Assembly (NCBI RefSeq): GCF_002305895.1
Contig: NZ_CP022203.1
Location: 970,501 to 1,034,500, forward strand
Length of the DNA stretch: 64,000 nt
Reading direction: 5' to 3'
Source: Corallococcus macrosporus DSM 14697
GTDB taxonomy: Bacteria > Myxococcota > Myxococcia > Myxococcales > Myxococcaceae
The position numbers and the translations under genes are program-made. Under the pieces are notes generated by a model, which was not told the origin of the DNA, did not search any database, and saw nothing but the letters and a program-made list of their open reading frames with translations. Below, piece after piece: positions 8,497-16,548 of this stretch. Numbering within the stretch: position 1 is the stretch's first letter; the number at the start of each line of letters is the position of its first letter.

Positions 8497-9792
8497 TCAG
8501 CGCAGGCCGCTGTCGAAAGACTGCGTGCGGATTCGGGCGCTGGCGGCCCGTGCTTTGGCCAGCTCCGCGCGCTGGACATGCGTGAAGGCCCGGGCGCGCA
8601 CCGTCAACGTGCCCTGGCTTCGCATGGCCAGCTCCCGCGCCAGCACGTGGCGGCGCCGCATGGGGCTGGTTTCCAGCGCCTCCACCAGGACGCTGCCGCT
8701 GAAGGGGCTGCCGAGGAGGTACCGCGTGCCCTTCAAGAAGCGCTTCTTCTCCTTGTCCCACCAGCCCCGGACGGTGGCCATGTTCGGCCAGGGCAAGTCG
8801 TCCTCGGGCTTGGGCACCAGGTCCGCGTCCAAGTCCTCTTGGAATTCGGGAGGAGGCGGAGCGCCCTCGGGCCTCTCGCCAGGGGGCAAGGCGTAAGGCC
8901 CCTCCAGCCGAAGGCCCGTCATGGCCGAGAAGGCCTCCCCGGCCAGTTGGGCTGCGCCGGGGACCTCGAGGTACTCGAGGCACGCCTCCATGGCCGCCAC
9001 CCGGCCGCTGAAGCCCAAGGCCCAGAAGGCATGGGGCCGAAGCGCCTCGTCGTCCAGAAGCGCCAGCAGCAAGGGAATGTCCGCCTCGCTGGCGCCCATG
9101 GCGAGCAGCACCATGACGTCAAGGCTGTGGGCGCCCCGGACGCGCACGGCGATGCGGCACGTCTCCCAGGCTTGCCTCACACCGGAAGCCAGCCCTACGC
9201 CCATCGCCGCCGCTCGAATGCCGGGGCGGGGGGAGTCCAGCAGACGGGGAAGCAACCTTCGCGCTGCGCCTTCCGGCAAGGACAGGGCGGCACGCAGGGC
9301 CGCAATCCGCGCCCGCTGCTCGCCATGGGTGAAGAAGTGCGCCAGCACCTCCGGAGGTGCCTCCTGGCGGAACGCCAGCGCCTCCAGCACCTCTGCTTGC
9401 AGCGCGGTGTCCTCCAGCTTCAACAAGTCGAGCAGGCGTGCGCCCAGCCCAGGGGCCTCGTTGAGCTCCATGGCCCGTCGAATGGCGGCACGCGCCCCGG
9501 GTTCGGCCTCACGCAGTCGCAGTAGGACTTCGTCCACCTCGCCGAGGCACAGCAGCGAGAAGGTCGCCGCGGAAATGCGGAAGGCGTCCTCCGATTCGAA
9601 GGCGGGGCGCAGCACGGATTCAGCCGCAGTGGATGCGCCAACCACCAGCCCGTCCAGGTGCGCGAGGAGAAGTTCCTCCAACCTCGCAGTCTCGACCAGT
9701 GAAAAGTCCGCTGCGTCCAGGGCCCTCTCCCATTGCAGCCATCGGAATTCGGCCTCGTCGAGGTGCTCCTCCAGCACGTCTACCAACAACAT
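8497..9792 (-). CDS. TIGR02270-family HEAT-like repeat protein
   Basis: The product has 431 residues. It starts MLLVDVLEEHLDEAEFRWLQWERAL, typical of TIGR02270 proteins, then runs through helical pairs resembling HEAT repeats (RAAIRRAMELNEAPGLGARLLDLL, ARIAALRAALSLPEGAARRLLPRLLDS). It ends with a conserved C-terminal region (LPWPNMATVRGWWDKEKKRFLKGTRYLLGSPFS). TIGR02270 genes are found beside DUF2169 and DUF4150 genes in type VI secretion islands of myxobacteria and other proteobacteria. The biochemical role is unknown; a scaffold is likely. It is the first gene of the minus-strand cassette. No secretion machine genes (tssA-M) are in this window. Confidence 0.75.
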   Translation of the reverse strand: MLLVDVLEEHLDEAEFRWLQWERALDAADFSLVETARLEELLLAHLDGLVVGASTAAESVLRPAFESEDAFRISAATFSLLCLGEVDEVLLRLREAEPGARAAIRRAMELNEAPGLGARLLDLLKLEDTALQAEVLEALAFRQEAPPEVLAHFFTHGEQRARIAALRAALSLPEGAARRLLPRLLDSPRPGIRAAAMGVGLASGVRQAWETCRIAVRVRGAHSLDVMVLLAMGASEADIPLLLALLDDEALRPHAFWALGFSGRVAAMEACLEYLEVPGAAQLAGEAFSAMTGLRLEGPYALPPGERPEGAPPPPEFQEDLDADLVPKPEDDLPWPNMATVRGWWDKEKKRFLKGTRYLLGSPFSGSVLVEALETSPMRRRHVLARELAMRSQGTLTVRARAFTHVQRAELAKARAASARIRTQSFDSGLR

Positions 9793-10564
9793 GGTGCCCT
9801 CTCCCCCTGGATTCCGCGAAGCGTAGCTGCAAGGGCTGACATGAATGTGCGAAGGCCTTCCAGCCTTGCTTGCCGTTGGGGCGTGAATGTCATTACTTTA
9901 ATGGCGGCGGGAATCGCGACCACTGACTGGAGAACGCGCGGACGAGATAACGGGTGTTTGACCCTATACGGCAAGTCACCGCCAACCTGTGGACAGAGTC
10001 CGGCTTGATTGGAACCACGCCCTTCAGGGGCCTTATCGTTTAGGTAATTCAATTCACGGGCCAATGTCGCCAGGGGCTCCTGCCCGTAGCCGGCGGTGGC
10101 TGGCGTCTTCCAGCCCGGACAGGGGAGTGCAAGCCAACGGACGAGTGCACCCAGCCGGCGCTCAGCACATCCCGAGCGAAGAGGCGTCTGTGAGGGGGGG
10201 GCATCCTCCTGTTGCTGGTCACGAAAAAGCGCAGAATCCTGATCATCAGGTCGACCGGATTACCTGGGCTCGTGGCCACCACGTGCCGCTCCGCGTCAAG
10301 GTCAGGCTCGCTTCACTCGGCGCCTGACGGCGCCCCTGTGACTCGGGGAGCCCGTGGAGGCAGGGGGCCACCGGCCATCAACAAAGATGCGCGGCAACAC
10401 CTGGAACGCCAGCGAATCGCCTCCGTGGAGGTCCTCTGGGAGAGGACTCGTGCTTGGGCACGCGACGCCAACCGCCACCGCCTCCCCCTTCTTTGGTCCG
10501 TCACCCTCGCCAAGGCCCGCCGTACCTTCCGCTACCAACTGGAAGATTTCATCCGGGTCGCGGC
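9793..10564. other. Long stretch without an intact gene upstream of the type VI cassette
   Basis: These 772 bases should hold the cassette promoter near 9800-9960, where the sequence is relatively A/T-rich. No intact gene was found. The open stretch ending at 10568 on the plus strand (last part DARQHLERQRIASVEVL, then YQLEDFIRVAA) has normal local codon use over its final 65 codons and could be the tail of a lost gene. On the minus strand, 10049-10282 contains a short protein-like run (NPVDLMIRILRFFVTSNRR). Neither has a credible start or recognisable family. Confidence 0.35.
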
Positions 10565-11374
10565 TTAGCGCTGCCGGTCCTGGATGGCCTTCGCGGCGAT
10601 GCGGTCCACCACGCCCGGGGCCACCAGCTTGAGGAACTGGGCGATGCGGGCCTTGGTGGTCATCACCACCTCGCGCTCGCGCCGCTCCATGGCTTTGAGG
10701 GTGATGGCCACGCAGGTGTCCACGTCCATGTTGCCCGCGCTCTCGTCGTGCTTGCTCCGCCGCACGGGCTGGCCGTCCGCGCCCAGCGCGTTGTCGCGGA
10801 TGTGGGTGGCGACGAAGCCGGGGCACACCACCGTCACGTCCACGCCGGTGCCGCGCAGCTCGATGCGCAGCGAGTCGAAGAAGCCGTGCATGGCGTGCTT
10901 GCTGGCCGCGTAGCCGCTGCGGTTGGGCACGCCCGTCTTGCCCGTGAGGGACGACACCGCCACCACCAGCCCTCGCCGGGCCTTGAGGTGGGGCAGGGCG
11001 TGGTGGGTGCAGTACACCGCGCCCAGGTAGTTGATGCGCATCAGCCGGTCGAAGAGGGACAGGTCCTTCACCTCGTCCACGCGCGCGTCCATCGTCACGC
11101 CCGCGTTGTTGACCAGCACGTCGATGCCGCCGAAGGCCTCCACCGCGCGCTCCACCAGCAGGCGGCAGGCCTCCGCGTCCCCGACGTCCGTGGGCACCAC
11201 CACCGCGCGTCCACCCGCGGCTTCACACCGCGCCTTCACCCGCTGGAGCGCTTCTTCATTGCGCGCCGCCAGCACCAGGTTGGCGCCGCGTCCGGCCAGC
11301 ACCACCGCCAGCGCTTCGCCAATGCCCGCCGAGGCGCCCGTGATGACCACTGTCTTTCCTTGCATGGCGTGCAT
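10565..11374 (-). CDS. Short-chain dehydrogenase/reductase
   Basis: The product has 269 residues from the ATG at 11374, which has GGAGAGGG about eight bases upstream; an in-frame ATG at 11365 is the alternative. The classical SDR pattern is present: cofactor loop TGASAGIG, NNAG, catalytic Ser in VSSLTGKTG, and YAASK. The residues after the second beta strand (LAARNEEAL) suggest NADP(H) preference. The C-terminal basic amphipathic tail (KARIAQFLKLVAPGVVDRIAAKAI) resembles SDRs that work on membrane lipids. The substrate is not evident. The first third of the gene is duplicated as a broken copy at 16.3-16.5 kb. Confidence 0.8.
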   Translation of the reverse strand: MHAMQGKTVVITGASAGIGEALAVVLAGRGANLVLAARNEEALQRVKARCEAAGGRAVVVPTDVGDAEACRLLVERAVEAFGGIDVLVNNAGVTMDARVDEVKDLSLFDRLMRINYLGAVYCTHHALPHLKARRGLVVAVSSLTGKTGVPNRSGYAASKHAMHGFFDSLRIELRGTGVDVTVVCPGFVATHIRDNALGADGQPVRRSKHDESAGNMDVDTCVAITLKAMERREREVVMTTKARIAQFLKLVAPGVVDRIAAKAIQDRQR

Positions 11375-11404
11375 TCTGGCCCTCTCCGAGCCAAGGAGCC
11401 CGGA

Positions 11405-11478
11405 AAGATCCGAAGTGTAGGACGGATAGGAGCCCTGAGGAGGGCGGCGGGCTGGTGACGAGGGGCCAAGAAGGGCCG
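11405..11478. repeat. Repeat block, copy A
   Basis: This roughly 70-base block lies just upstream of the SDR gene. Its reverse complement recurs at about 16192-16262 with only a few mismatches; both copies share runs such as CCCGCCGCCCTC and GGGGCCAAGAAGGGCCGCAGG (in copy A orientation). Confidence 0.65.
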
Positions 11479-11569
11479 CAGGAGGGTGATACGCGGGCTG
11501 TGCGCCGGGCCGGAGCAGAGGCTGTGCCGCCCCTCGGGGCACAGGCCGGCCCAAGCGGCCCATCCAGGC

Positions 11570-11801
11570 GGCAGGCCGCAGGGGCCAGTCCTTTCAGGCC
11601 GCGAAGGCGCCAACGGCGCCGGCAGTTGTAGACCGTGCGCGGCGTCACGCCCAGCGTTTGAGCGATGATGCGGGCGCTCTCTCCCTGAGCACTCCACAGA
11701 ACGATGGTAGCGCGCAGGGCCTCCCACCGTTTCCCCTGTCGCACTGCGCGCTGGAGCTTGCGCCTCTGGGTCGGTGTCAGTTCGATGCCACGACGATTCA
11801 A
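11570..11801 (-). pseudogene. IS630-family transposase, N-terminal fragment
   Basis: From 11801 on the minus strand the frame reads MNRRGIELTPTQRRKLQRA, then the helix-turn-helix ARIIAQTLGVTPRTVYNC with RRRWRLRGLKGL. This is the N-terminal DNA-binding part of IS630-type transposases. The conserved sequence stops after about 75 codons and the frame runs on into unrelated sequence next to the SDR gene. The catalytic DDE domain is missing, so this is a dead fragment. Confidence 0.65.
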
Positions 11802-11875
11802 GCGCCTTGCTGCTTCTGCTACCCACCCTCAGGGGCGCCGTGATGCCGCCCCTGAACGGATTTACGCTCCCTGGC

Positions 11876-13204
11876 TTAGGCTTGAGGGGGAGGCCTGCCT
11901 GGAATCGGAGTTGATTTTATCTCGAGGCGCACTTTGTAGCAGAATGAGCCCTCGACACGTCCGACCAGCGTTTCGTCCCGCCGATAAAGCGTCTTTCTCG
12001 TGACCTCATCAATCTCCTTTACCGTCCCGGGGAGACCCTGGTTGTACCAACGAGTGACGTCAGTCCTGAAGGTCGTTGGCTTCAGCCTGCCTACCATCGC
12101 GACCATCTCGCATTTGAAAGACGAGTACCTTGGCTTTATGAAGTCCTGCTCAAGGGCCGTAACCGTCGTAACCGTCTTGGATGACTCCTTCTCATCCCTG
12201 TGGGTATAATCATAACTCAACTCGATTGTTACTTCGCTCTCGGTTCCTGAGTCCCCCAAGCCTGCTTTGGACAGATGCCTGAACTTGAAGTTCGCGCCGA
12301 CGCGATGCTCATCCGAGACAGTCAGCGTTACGGTCTCCGAGATTTCATGGGAGAGACTGATCTTGCCTGGCTGGTCGACGGGCGAGTCATTGAGCCCCTC
12401 CTGAATCACCGTGTAGTTCTTGACGCTGCCATCCTCGAAGTTCGTCTCGTCGAACTTGATCTTGAATGACTTGATGACGGCCCGCTCAGGGATGATGCGA
12501 GTCCACGAGAATGACGAGAGCACGTTGTCGAAGTCATGCCGGGTCAGATCAGGTATCTCCTTGACTGTTCCCGCGCCATGAATCTCGTTGAAGCTCCTCC
12601 CGCCTTCCTCTTTCTTCCGGGTCTCGAAGAGGCGAACGACGACCGTGTCGTCGAGGGTCGACCACCTCACCGAGGAAAGTCTATCTTCAATGTACCACCC
12701 GTTGAGCGCGTGACGCTCCTCATCAGCCCATTCCGAGATGAACAGGAGTGTTCGGCTGCCCTTGTAGTCGAACTCCTCGAAGAGCTCGATAGCTCCCTGG
12801 TTCAGGTCGACCTGACGCCAGAAGAAGCTGGAGAGCTTGTCGCCCATGTATATCGCGTCGAGATCTACCAACTGCGGGGTGCCAGTACCGACAAGGTCCA
12901 CGGTTTCGCCAGTATATCTGAGGTCCCACACTGGCTGGCCGTCTTCCGGCTCTCGATGATGCGTCATCAGCGTCACGACCTTGCCTTCCGGCAGGTTGAA
13001 CGCAATCCATGTTGTCGCGTCATCGAAGCCGCCCCCCGCCAGTGAGTGGCGCCGCTCCGGCGGGTATTCGGCGAGATTGAATGACTTGCTTTCGCTGTCG
13101 ATACCCGCGTCTCGGTATAGGATGAATGTGCCGGAGGGCAGTTCCGGCGGCTTGATGGAGCGGCCCTCGCGGTCACGCGGTTCCGGCAATTGCGAAATAA
13201 ACAT
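11876..13204 (-). CDS. Beta/gamma-crystallin domains fused to an aerolysin-like pore-forming domain
   Basis: The product has 442 residues. The N-terminal half (about 25-235) has crystallin Greek-key features: ELFEEFDYKG fits the aromatic-x4-aromatic-x-Gly motif, and the closing strands MGDKLSSFFW and IEDRLSSVRW sit where crystallins carry D-x-x-S-S. The C-terminal half (about 240-440) shows Ser/Thr-rich alternating strands (ISLSHEISETVTLTVSDEH, VTIELSYDYTHRDEKESSKT) flanking a short loop, the usual look of the aerolysin/epsilon-toxin pore hairpin. The same order occurs in amphibian beta/gamma-CAT-type proteins. No signal peptide is visible, so release would need lysis or another route. The gene is visibly more A/T-rich than its neighbours and lies among transposase fragments, suggesting acquisition. 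No immunity gene is obvious beside it. Confidence 0.6.
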   Translation of the reverse strand: MFISQLPEPRDREGRSIKPPELPSGTFILYRDAGIDSESKSFNLAEYPPERRHSLAGGGFDDATTWIAFNLPEGKVVTLMTHHREPEDGQPVWDLRYTGETVDLVGTGTPQLVDLDAIYMGDKLSSFFWRQVDLNQGAIELFEEFDYKGSRTLLFISEWADEERHALNGWYIEDRLSSVRWSTLDDTVVVRLFETRKKEEGGRSFNEIHGAGTVKEIPDLTRHDFDNVLSSFSWTRIIPERAVIKSFKIKFDETNFEDGSVKNYTVIQEGLNDSPVDQPGKISLSHEISETVTLTVSDEHRVGANFKFRHLSKAGLGDSGTESEVTIELSYDYTHRDEKESSKTVTTVTALEQDFIKPRYSSFKCEMVAMVGRLKPTTFRTDVTRWYNQGLPGTVKEIDEVTRKTLYRRDETLVGRVEGSFCYKVRLEIKSTPIPGRPPPQA

Positions 13205-13489
13205 GTAGAGTTCTCTTTCTGCCAGCAGCCTGATGACGAAGTGCCGGCTGGGCTGCTACCGCACCAGTCGCGAGGAATTCGAACTCTGACTTGCCCATTG
13301 AGCATAAGCCAGCACTTGGCGAGTAGCGGAACATGAGCATTCCGATGAGACGCTTGGGGTGATACGCGTCTGCGTATGGGATGTGACCCTGCGTGGCAGG
13401 TCAGTTCGACGAACTGCTCGAGCGCGCCGCGAAGGAACGCGACCACCCCCAGACGGGGGCCATGGGCGCTCCGGCCCGGCCTCGTCACC

Positions 13490-13700
13490 TCAGTGGTAGT
13501 TGATACAGGACGTCACGCTGTTATCGTCCGGGCCCGCCACGAGCACAGGCTCGTTCGGAACGACCTCCAACTGGTCGAAGGACGAGTCCGTCCCCACGCA
13601 GACGCCGCGCGTGAGGTTGAAGCCCGGCTTCAGGTCGTCCACGTTGACAATCTGGCCCCACTCCCGGAGCGACGCCTTGAGCGCTCCCCCAAGCAGGTGA
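13490..13700 (-). pseudogene. C-terminal fragment of an unidentified protein
   Basis: The last 65 codons (from LKASLREWGQIVNVDD through NLTRGVCVGTDSSFD to VTSCINYH) read like a genuine protein end. Upstream of about 13700 the frame turns into Pro/Ser-rich sequence antisense to the IS91 remnant. The gene seems to have lost its 5' part. Family unknown. Confidence 0.35.
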
Positions 13701-13750
13701 GGAGGAGGCGAGAGCGGGGAAGGAGGCAGCGGCCAGAAGGGAGCGGATGA

Positions 13751-13969
13751 AGCAGAGAACGCCGCGAGTGGACTTACGCCGAGTTGCTGAGGAGGGCGTT
13801 CGACTTCGACGTGTTCGCCAGCGTGAGGTGTGGAGGCCGCGGGAGGGTGCTGGCATTCCTGACGGCCCCCGGTGGAGGGCGCGCCATTCTGGAGCATCTG
13901 GCATTGCCCTCGCGGCCTGCGAAGCAGGCCCCGGCACAGGGTCCACCCCAGAGCGCGTGGTGTTGAAGC
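13751..13969 (+). pseudogene. IS91-family transposase, C-terminal fragment (copy 1)
   Basis: After an in-frame stop at 13748 the frame reads SREERREWTYAELLRRAFD, then FDVFASVRCGGRGRVLAF and GGGRAILEHLALPS, ending at TGA 13967-13969. W-x-x-LLRR-x-F-x-x-DV-x-x-C-x-x-CGGR-x-R and the ILxHLGLP ending are typical of the C-terminus of IS91-like transposases. Only the last 72 codons remain, so it is inactive. The last part is duplicated at 16089-16167. Confidence 0.65.
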
Positions 13970-14491
13970 TCAAGCCGCCACAGCCAGCCAAGAGAGCCAG
14001 GCCCCTGCCTCGCCCCGCCTGGGAAGGAGGCTGGGCTGGGCAGGCGTGTGCCTGCTGGAGATAAAGGGATTCTGCGCCGGCTCGGCGTGCGGCTCATGTG
14101 CCACCCGTCAGCGTCCCTCACCTCCCGCTCTGCTCCCGCCTGCTACCCCCCCATAGCGCTCCTGTCCTTCCTTCTGTGTAGCGGCCCTCCGAATCAGGCA
14201 CCTTGCCTCGTCTCACTTTCAACAACAGACGCCTTCAGCAAATCCTTTCCTTCCGCCCCTCGCCATCGCTGCCGCGGAGGCCTACTGGCAATCACCTCCT
14301 GCGTACCACCTGACTCCCAGCCCCTCTCCGCGAGGTTCCTTCAGCCTTCTGTTCGCGCTCGACTTGGGCGGGCGTGCCGCCGGCGCATGGGGAGATTCGA
14401 CAGCGGGGGCGCCCTCTATGCTGCGGCCCTGGACTGCTGGCCAAGGAAGGACGCGCGCTCACCCGCTCATCGAAGCCTTTGGGAGAGGCCG
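13970..14491. other. Relic region without a recognisable gene
   Basis: These 522 bases lie between the IS91 and IS110 fragments. Plus-strand open stretches here have no gene-like codon pattern. It is probably leftover sequence from element ends and deletions. No promoter or hairpin stood out. Confidence 0.4.
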
Positions 14492-14712
14492 CTATGCCGC
14501 AGCCTCCGACTCTGCTGGCTTCGGCGCTCGGTATTCCGTCCCATCGCGCATCATCGCGAAGAGGATTCCGGCCAGCCGTCTCGCCAGCGCCACCACCGCT
14601 GTCTTCTTGCCCCTCCTGGCGGCAATTCGTTCGGCCCATTCTCGCAAATGGGCTGTCTCGGGTTCCTTCGCTCGCAACAGGCGCAGCGCCGTTTGGATGA
14701 GCCACTCACGGA
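14492..14712 (-). pseudogene. IS110-family transposase, C-terminal fragment
   Basis: On the minus strand the frame reads REWLIQTALRLLRAKEPE, then LREWAERIAARRGKKTAV and ALARRLAGILFAMMRDGTEY before the stop at 14492. The segment ARRGKK-x-AVVALARRLAGIL-x-AMMRDGT is the hallmark C-terminus of IS110/IS116 transposases. The preceding domains are absent; at about 14712 the sequence switches to an amidohydrolase fragment on the other strand. Confidence 0.65.
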
Positions 14713-14960
14713 GACGCGCTGCGCTGGTACACGGTCATGGGCTTCTCGGACGCGGGCGCGCACCTGCGCAACATGGCCCACTACACCTTCCCGCTGCGTC
14801 TCTTGCGGCTGGTGCGCGAGGCGGAGAAGCGCGGCGAGCCCTTCATGTCCGTGGAACGCGCCGTGCACCGGCTCACCGGGGAGATTGGTGAGTGGATCGG
14901 GCTGGACGCCGGCGTACTCGCCGAGGGCCACGCCGTCGGGCGTGTCCTCCGCCCGCGCCT
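14704..14960 (+). pseudogene. Amidohydrolase (D-aminoacylase-like) C-terminal fragment
   Basis: The plus frame reads HGDALRWYTVMGFSDAGAH, then LRNMAHYTFPLRLLR, SVERAVHRLTGEIGEWIGL and AGVLAEGHA. The GFSDAGAHxxxM motif (metal-site Asp) followed by AVHRLTGE-x-x-x-x-x-GL-x-x-G-x-L-x-x-GxxAD is the C-terminal part of N-acyl-D-amino-acid deacylase/amidohydrolase proteins. The catalytic N-terminal two thirds are missing and the expected ending after AEGH is lost, so the fragment is truncated at both ends. Confidence 0.6.
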
Positions 14961-15117
14961 GAGCGCCGGGGACCGTCATGCAATGCGGCCTCACGTGCCC
15001 GCCCCTCCCTCGCGTTGGAGCGGGCGCTCCACCCCACCCCTTTCAAGGAGTTGGGAGCATGTCACCTTGCGCGCGGGGGCAAGGGCCCTGGAGACAGGGC
15101 TCTTGCGGACCGGCCTG

Positions 15118-15699
15118 TCACGGTGAGCGGTCAATCTCCTCGGTGATGCCCACGTCCGTCACGGAACATGCGCCGCCGCTGCTCTCCACGAGGAGGAAGG
15201 ACTCCGCCGGGAAGATGTTGACGCCGTGCAGGTACGAGCACTCGATGAGGGCGTTCATGTCCCGGCTGCTGCTGTAGGTGAAGACGCTGGCGGGCGCGCT
15301 GTAGTCACCGTCACCGCCCGGCGAGGTCGCCACCGCCGTGTTGGGCTTGAAGTCCCAGGACTTCACCTTCACCTGCCAGTGGTCGCCTGGGATGCAGCAG
15401 TCCGCCACCTTGACGTCGATCCGCTTCGTGCCCGGGCAGTTCACGGCGTAGCGCTGGATCTGGCCGGGACGCGACAGAAGGCAGGAGAGGAGAATCTGCT
15501 GCCCGCCATCGGGCAGCTGGGTGAGTTGGGGCTGGCGCTGGCCCGTGGAGCGGTAGTTGAGCTCGCCCGAGCGCGGCGCCGCCTCCGCGGGCTCGCCGGC
15601 GGCTGGCGGCTCCGCGGAGGCGAGCGGCGAGACGCCGAGCGCGGCGCAATACAGGACGAGAGAAGCGAGCTTCCGGAGCTTCATGAAGGAAGCGGTCAT
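15118..15699 (-). CDS. Small secreted protein of unknown function
   Basis: The product has 193 residues with a clear signal peptide (MKLRKLASLVLYCAALG... ending ASAEPP); an internal ATG at 15684 is an equally good start. The mature part has conserved-looking pairs of cysteines (LLSCLLSR, VNCPGTKR, VADCCIPGD, IECSYLHG, GGACSVTD), which suggests disulfides in the periplasm or outside the cell. Family not recognised. It stands alone between the relic regions, with a stop directly convergent with the end of the amidohydrolase fragment frame. Confidence 0.7.
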   Translation of the reverse strand: MTASFMKLRKLASLVLYCAALGVSPLASAEPPAAGEPAEAAPRSGELNYRSTGQRQPQLTQLPDGGQQILLSCLLSRPGQIQRYAVNCPGTKRIDVKVADCCIPGDHWQVKVKSWDFKPNTAVATSPGGDGDYSAPASVFTYSSSRDMNALIECSYLHGVNIFPAESFLLVESSGGACSVTDVGITEEIDRSP

Positions 15700-15847
15700 G
15701 ACGTAGCTTTCTGTTGGCGCGAGAGAAGGACCTGCGCTCCAGGTAGCGCCCCGCCTGAGAGCAGCGGGGAAATAGGCATACGGAGCCGGGCAAGGCAGTG
15801 TTGCCGAGGGGCATGCATGCGTTCATGTCGTGAAAGTCAGCGTCTCC

Positions 15848-16085
15848 TCACGCCTGCGACTCTCCCGCGGCTTCCTTCAGGGGCTGGCACGGAAGCACCA
15901 CCGTGAACCTCGATCCCGCGTGAGAGCGAAATCTCGATGGGCCTGCCCTCGCCGAACTTGAGGGCATTGCCGAGGAGGTTCGCCACCACCTGGTCCAGCC
16001 TGCTCCGGTCCCACATTCCCTCGACGGGCCCTTCGGCGCGCACGTCCACCCGCGACCCGGTTCGGGCGGCGGTCTCGATGAACCG
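15848..16085 (-). pseudogene. Histidine kinase C-terminal fragment with an internal deletion
   Basis: One frame reads ETAARTGSRVDVRAEGPVEG and RLDQVVANLLGNALKFGEGRPIEI, the N-box of a HATPase domain. About ten codons later only a different frame makes sense, ending SRFTVVLPCQPLKE before the stop near 15848, which is the normal last strand of such kinases. The G1 and G2 boxes between them are missing, so a deletion with a frame change removed the ATP lid. The 5' end is cut at about 16085, where the IS91 fragment begins. Confidence 0.6.
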
Positions 16086-16088
16086 CTC

Positions 16089-16167
16089 CACTGGAGCACC
16101 TGGCATTGCCCTCGCGGCCTGCGAAGCAGGCTCCGGCACAGGGGCCACCCCAGAGCGCGTGGTGTTG
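16089..16167 (+). pseudogene. IS91-family transposase, C-terminal end (copy 2)
   Basis: The frame LEHLALPSRPAKQAPAQ...SAWC then TGA is the same as the last 25 codons at 13891-13969, with only a few base differences. Both copies contain GCCTGCGAAGCAGGC, which can fold as a 6-bp hairpin. It probably marks the end of a second, otherwise deleted IS91-like element. Confidence 0.6.
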
Positions 16168-16191
16168 AGCCCAAGCGAAGCCCTCGCCCCT

Positions 16192-16262
16192 GCGGCCCTT
16201 CTTGGCCCCTCTTCACCAGCCCGCCGCCCTCATCAGGGCTCCTACCCGTCCTATACTTGGCG
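16192..16262. repeat. Repeat block, copy B (inverted relative to copy A)
   Basis: This copy is the reverse complement of 11405-11478. At the first locus the block lies upstream of the SDR start. Here it lies on the other side of the SDR fragment, so block and gene fragment have been rearranged relative to each other. Confidence 0.65.
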
Positions 16263-16269
16263 CCGGAGG

Positions 16270-16490
16270 CGCCCGCCGGCGGACTCGCACCGGGCCTTCA
16301 CCCGCTGGAGCGCTTCTTCATTGCGCGCCGCCAGCACCAGGTTGGCGCCGCGTCCGGCCAGCACCGCCGCCAGCGCCTCGCCGATGCCCGCGGAAGCGCC
16401 CGTGACGACCACCGTTTTCCTCGCATGGCGCGCATGCTGGCCCCTCGCTGTCAGAGGGGCCCGGAAAAAATCCGACCGCCGGGTGACACT
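16270..16490 (-). pseudogene. Broken duplicate of the SDR gene 5' end
   Basis: About 200 bases match the first 60 codons and about 40 upstream bases of the SDR gene at 10565-11374. On the minus strand the sequence reads VVVTGASAGIGEALA...LAGRGANLVLAARNEEALQ. The rest of the gene is absent. Differences are mostly silent or single-base, so the duplication is fairly recent. The fragment ends about 60 bases before exbB. Confidence 0.65.
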
Positions 16491-16548
16491 TCAATTCGGG
16501 TCCGGTGTTCCTGTCGCGCCAACGTGTTTTCGCGAGGGGAAAGACACC

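Noticed and set aside
10302-10826. Open frames antisense to the 3' end of the SDR gene and the region beyond
   Set aside because: They are shadows of the SDR codon pattern in high-G+C DNA and have no start, motif or ribosome site.
13889-13976. Small palindromic repeat family (GCCTGC-GAA-GCAGGC) as a REP element
   Set aside because: Both copies are better explained as the coding end of the same IS91-type transposase.
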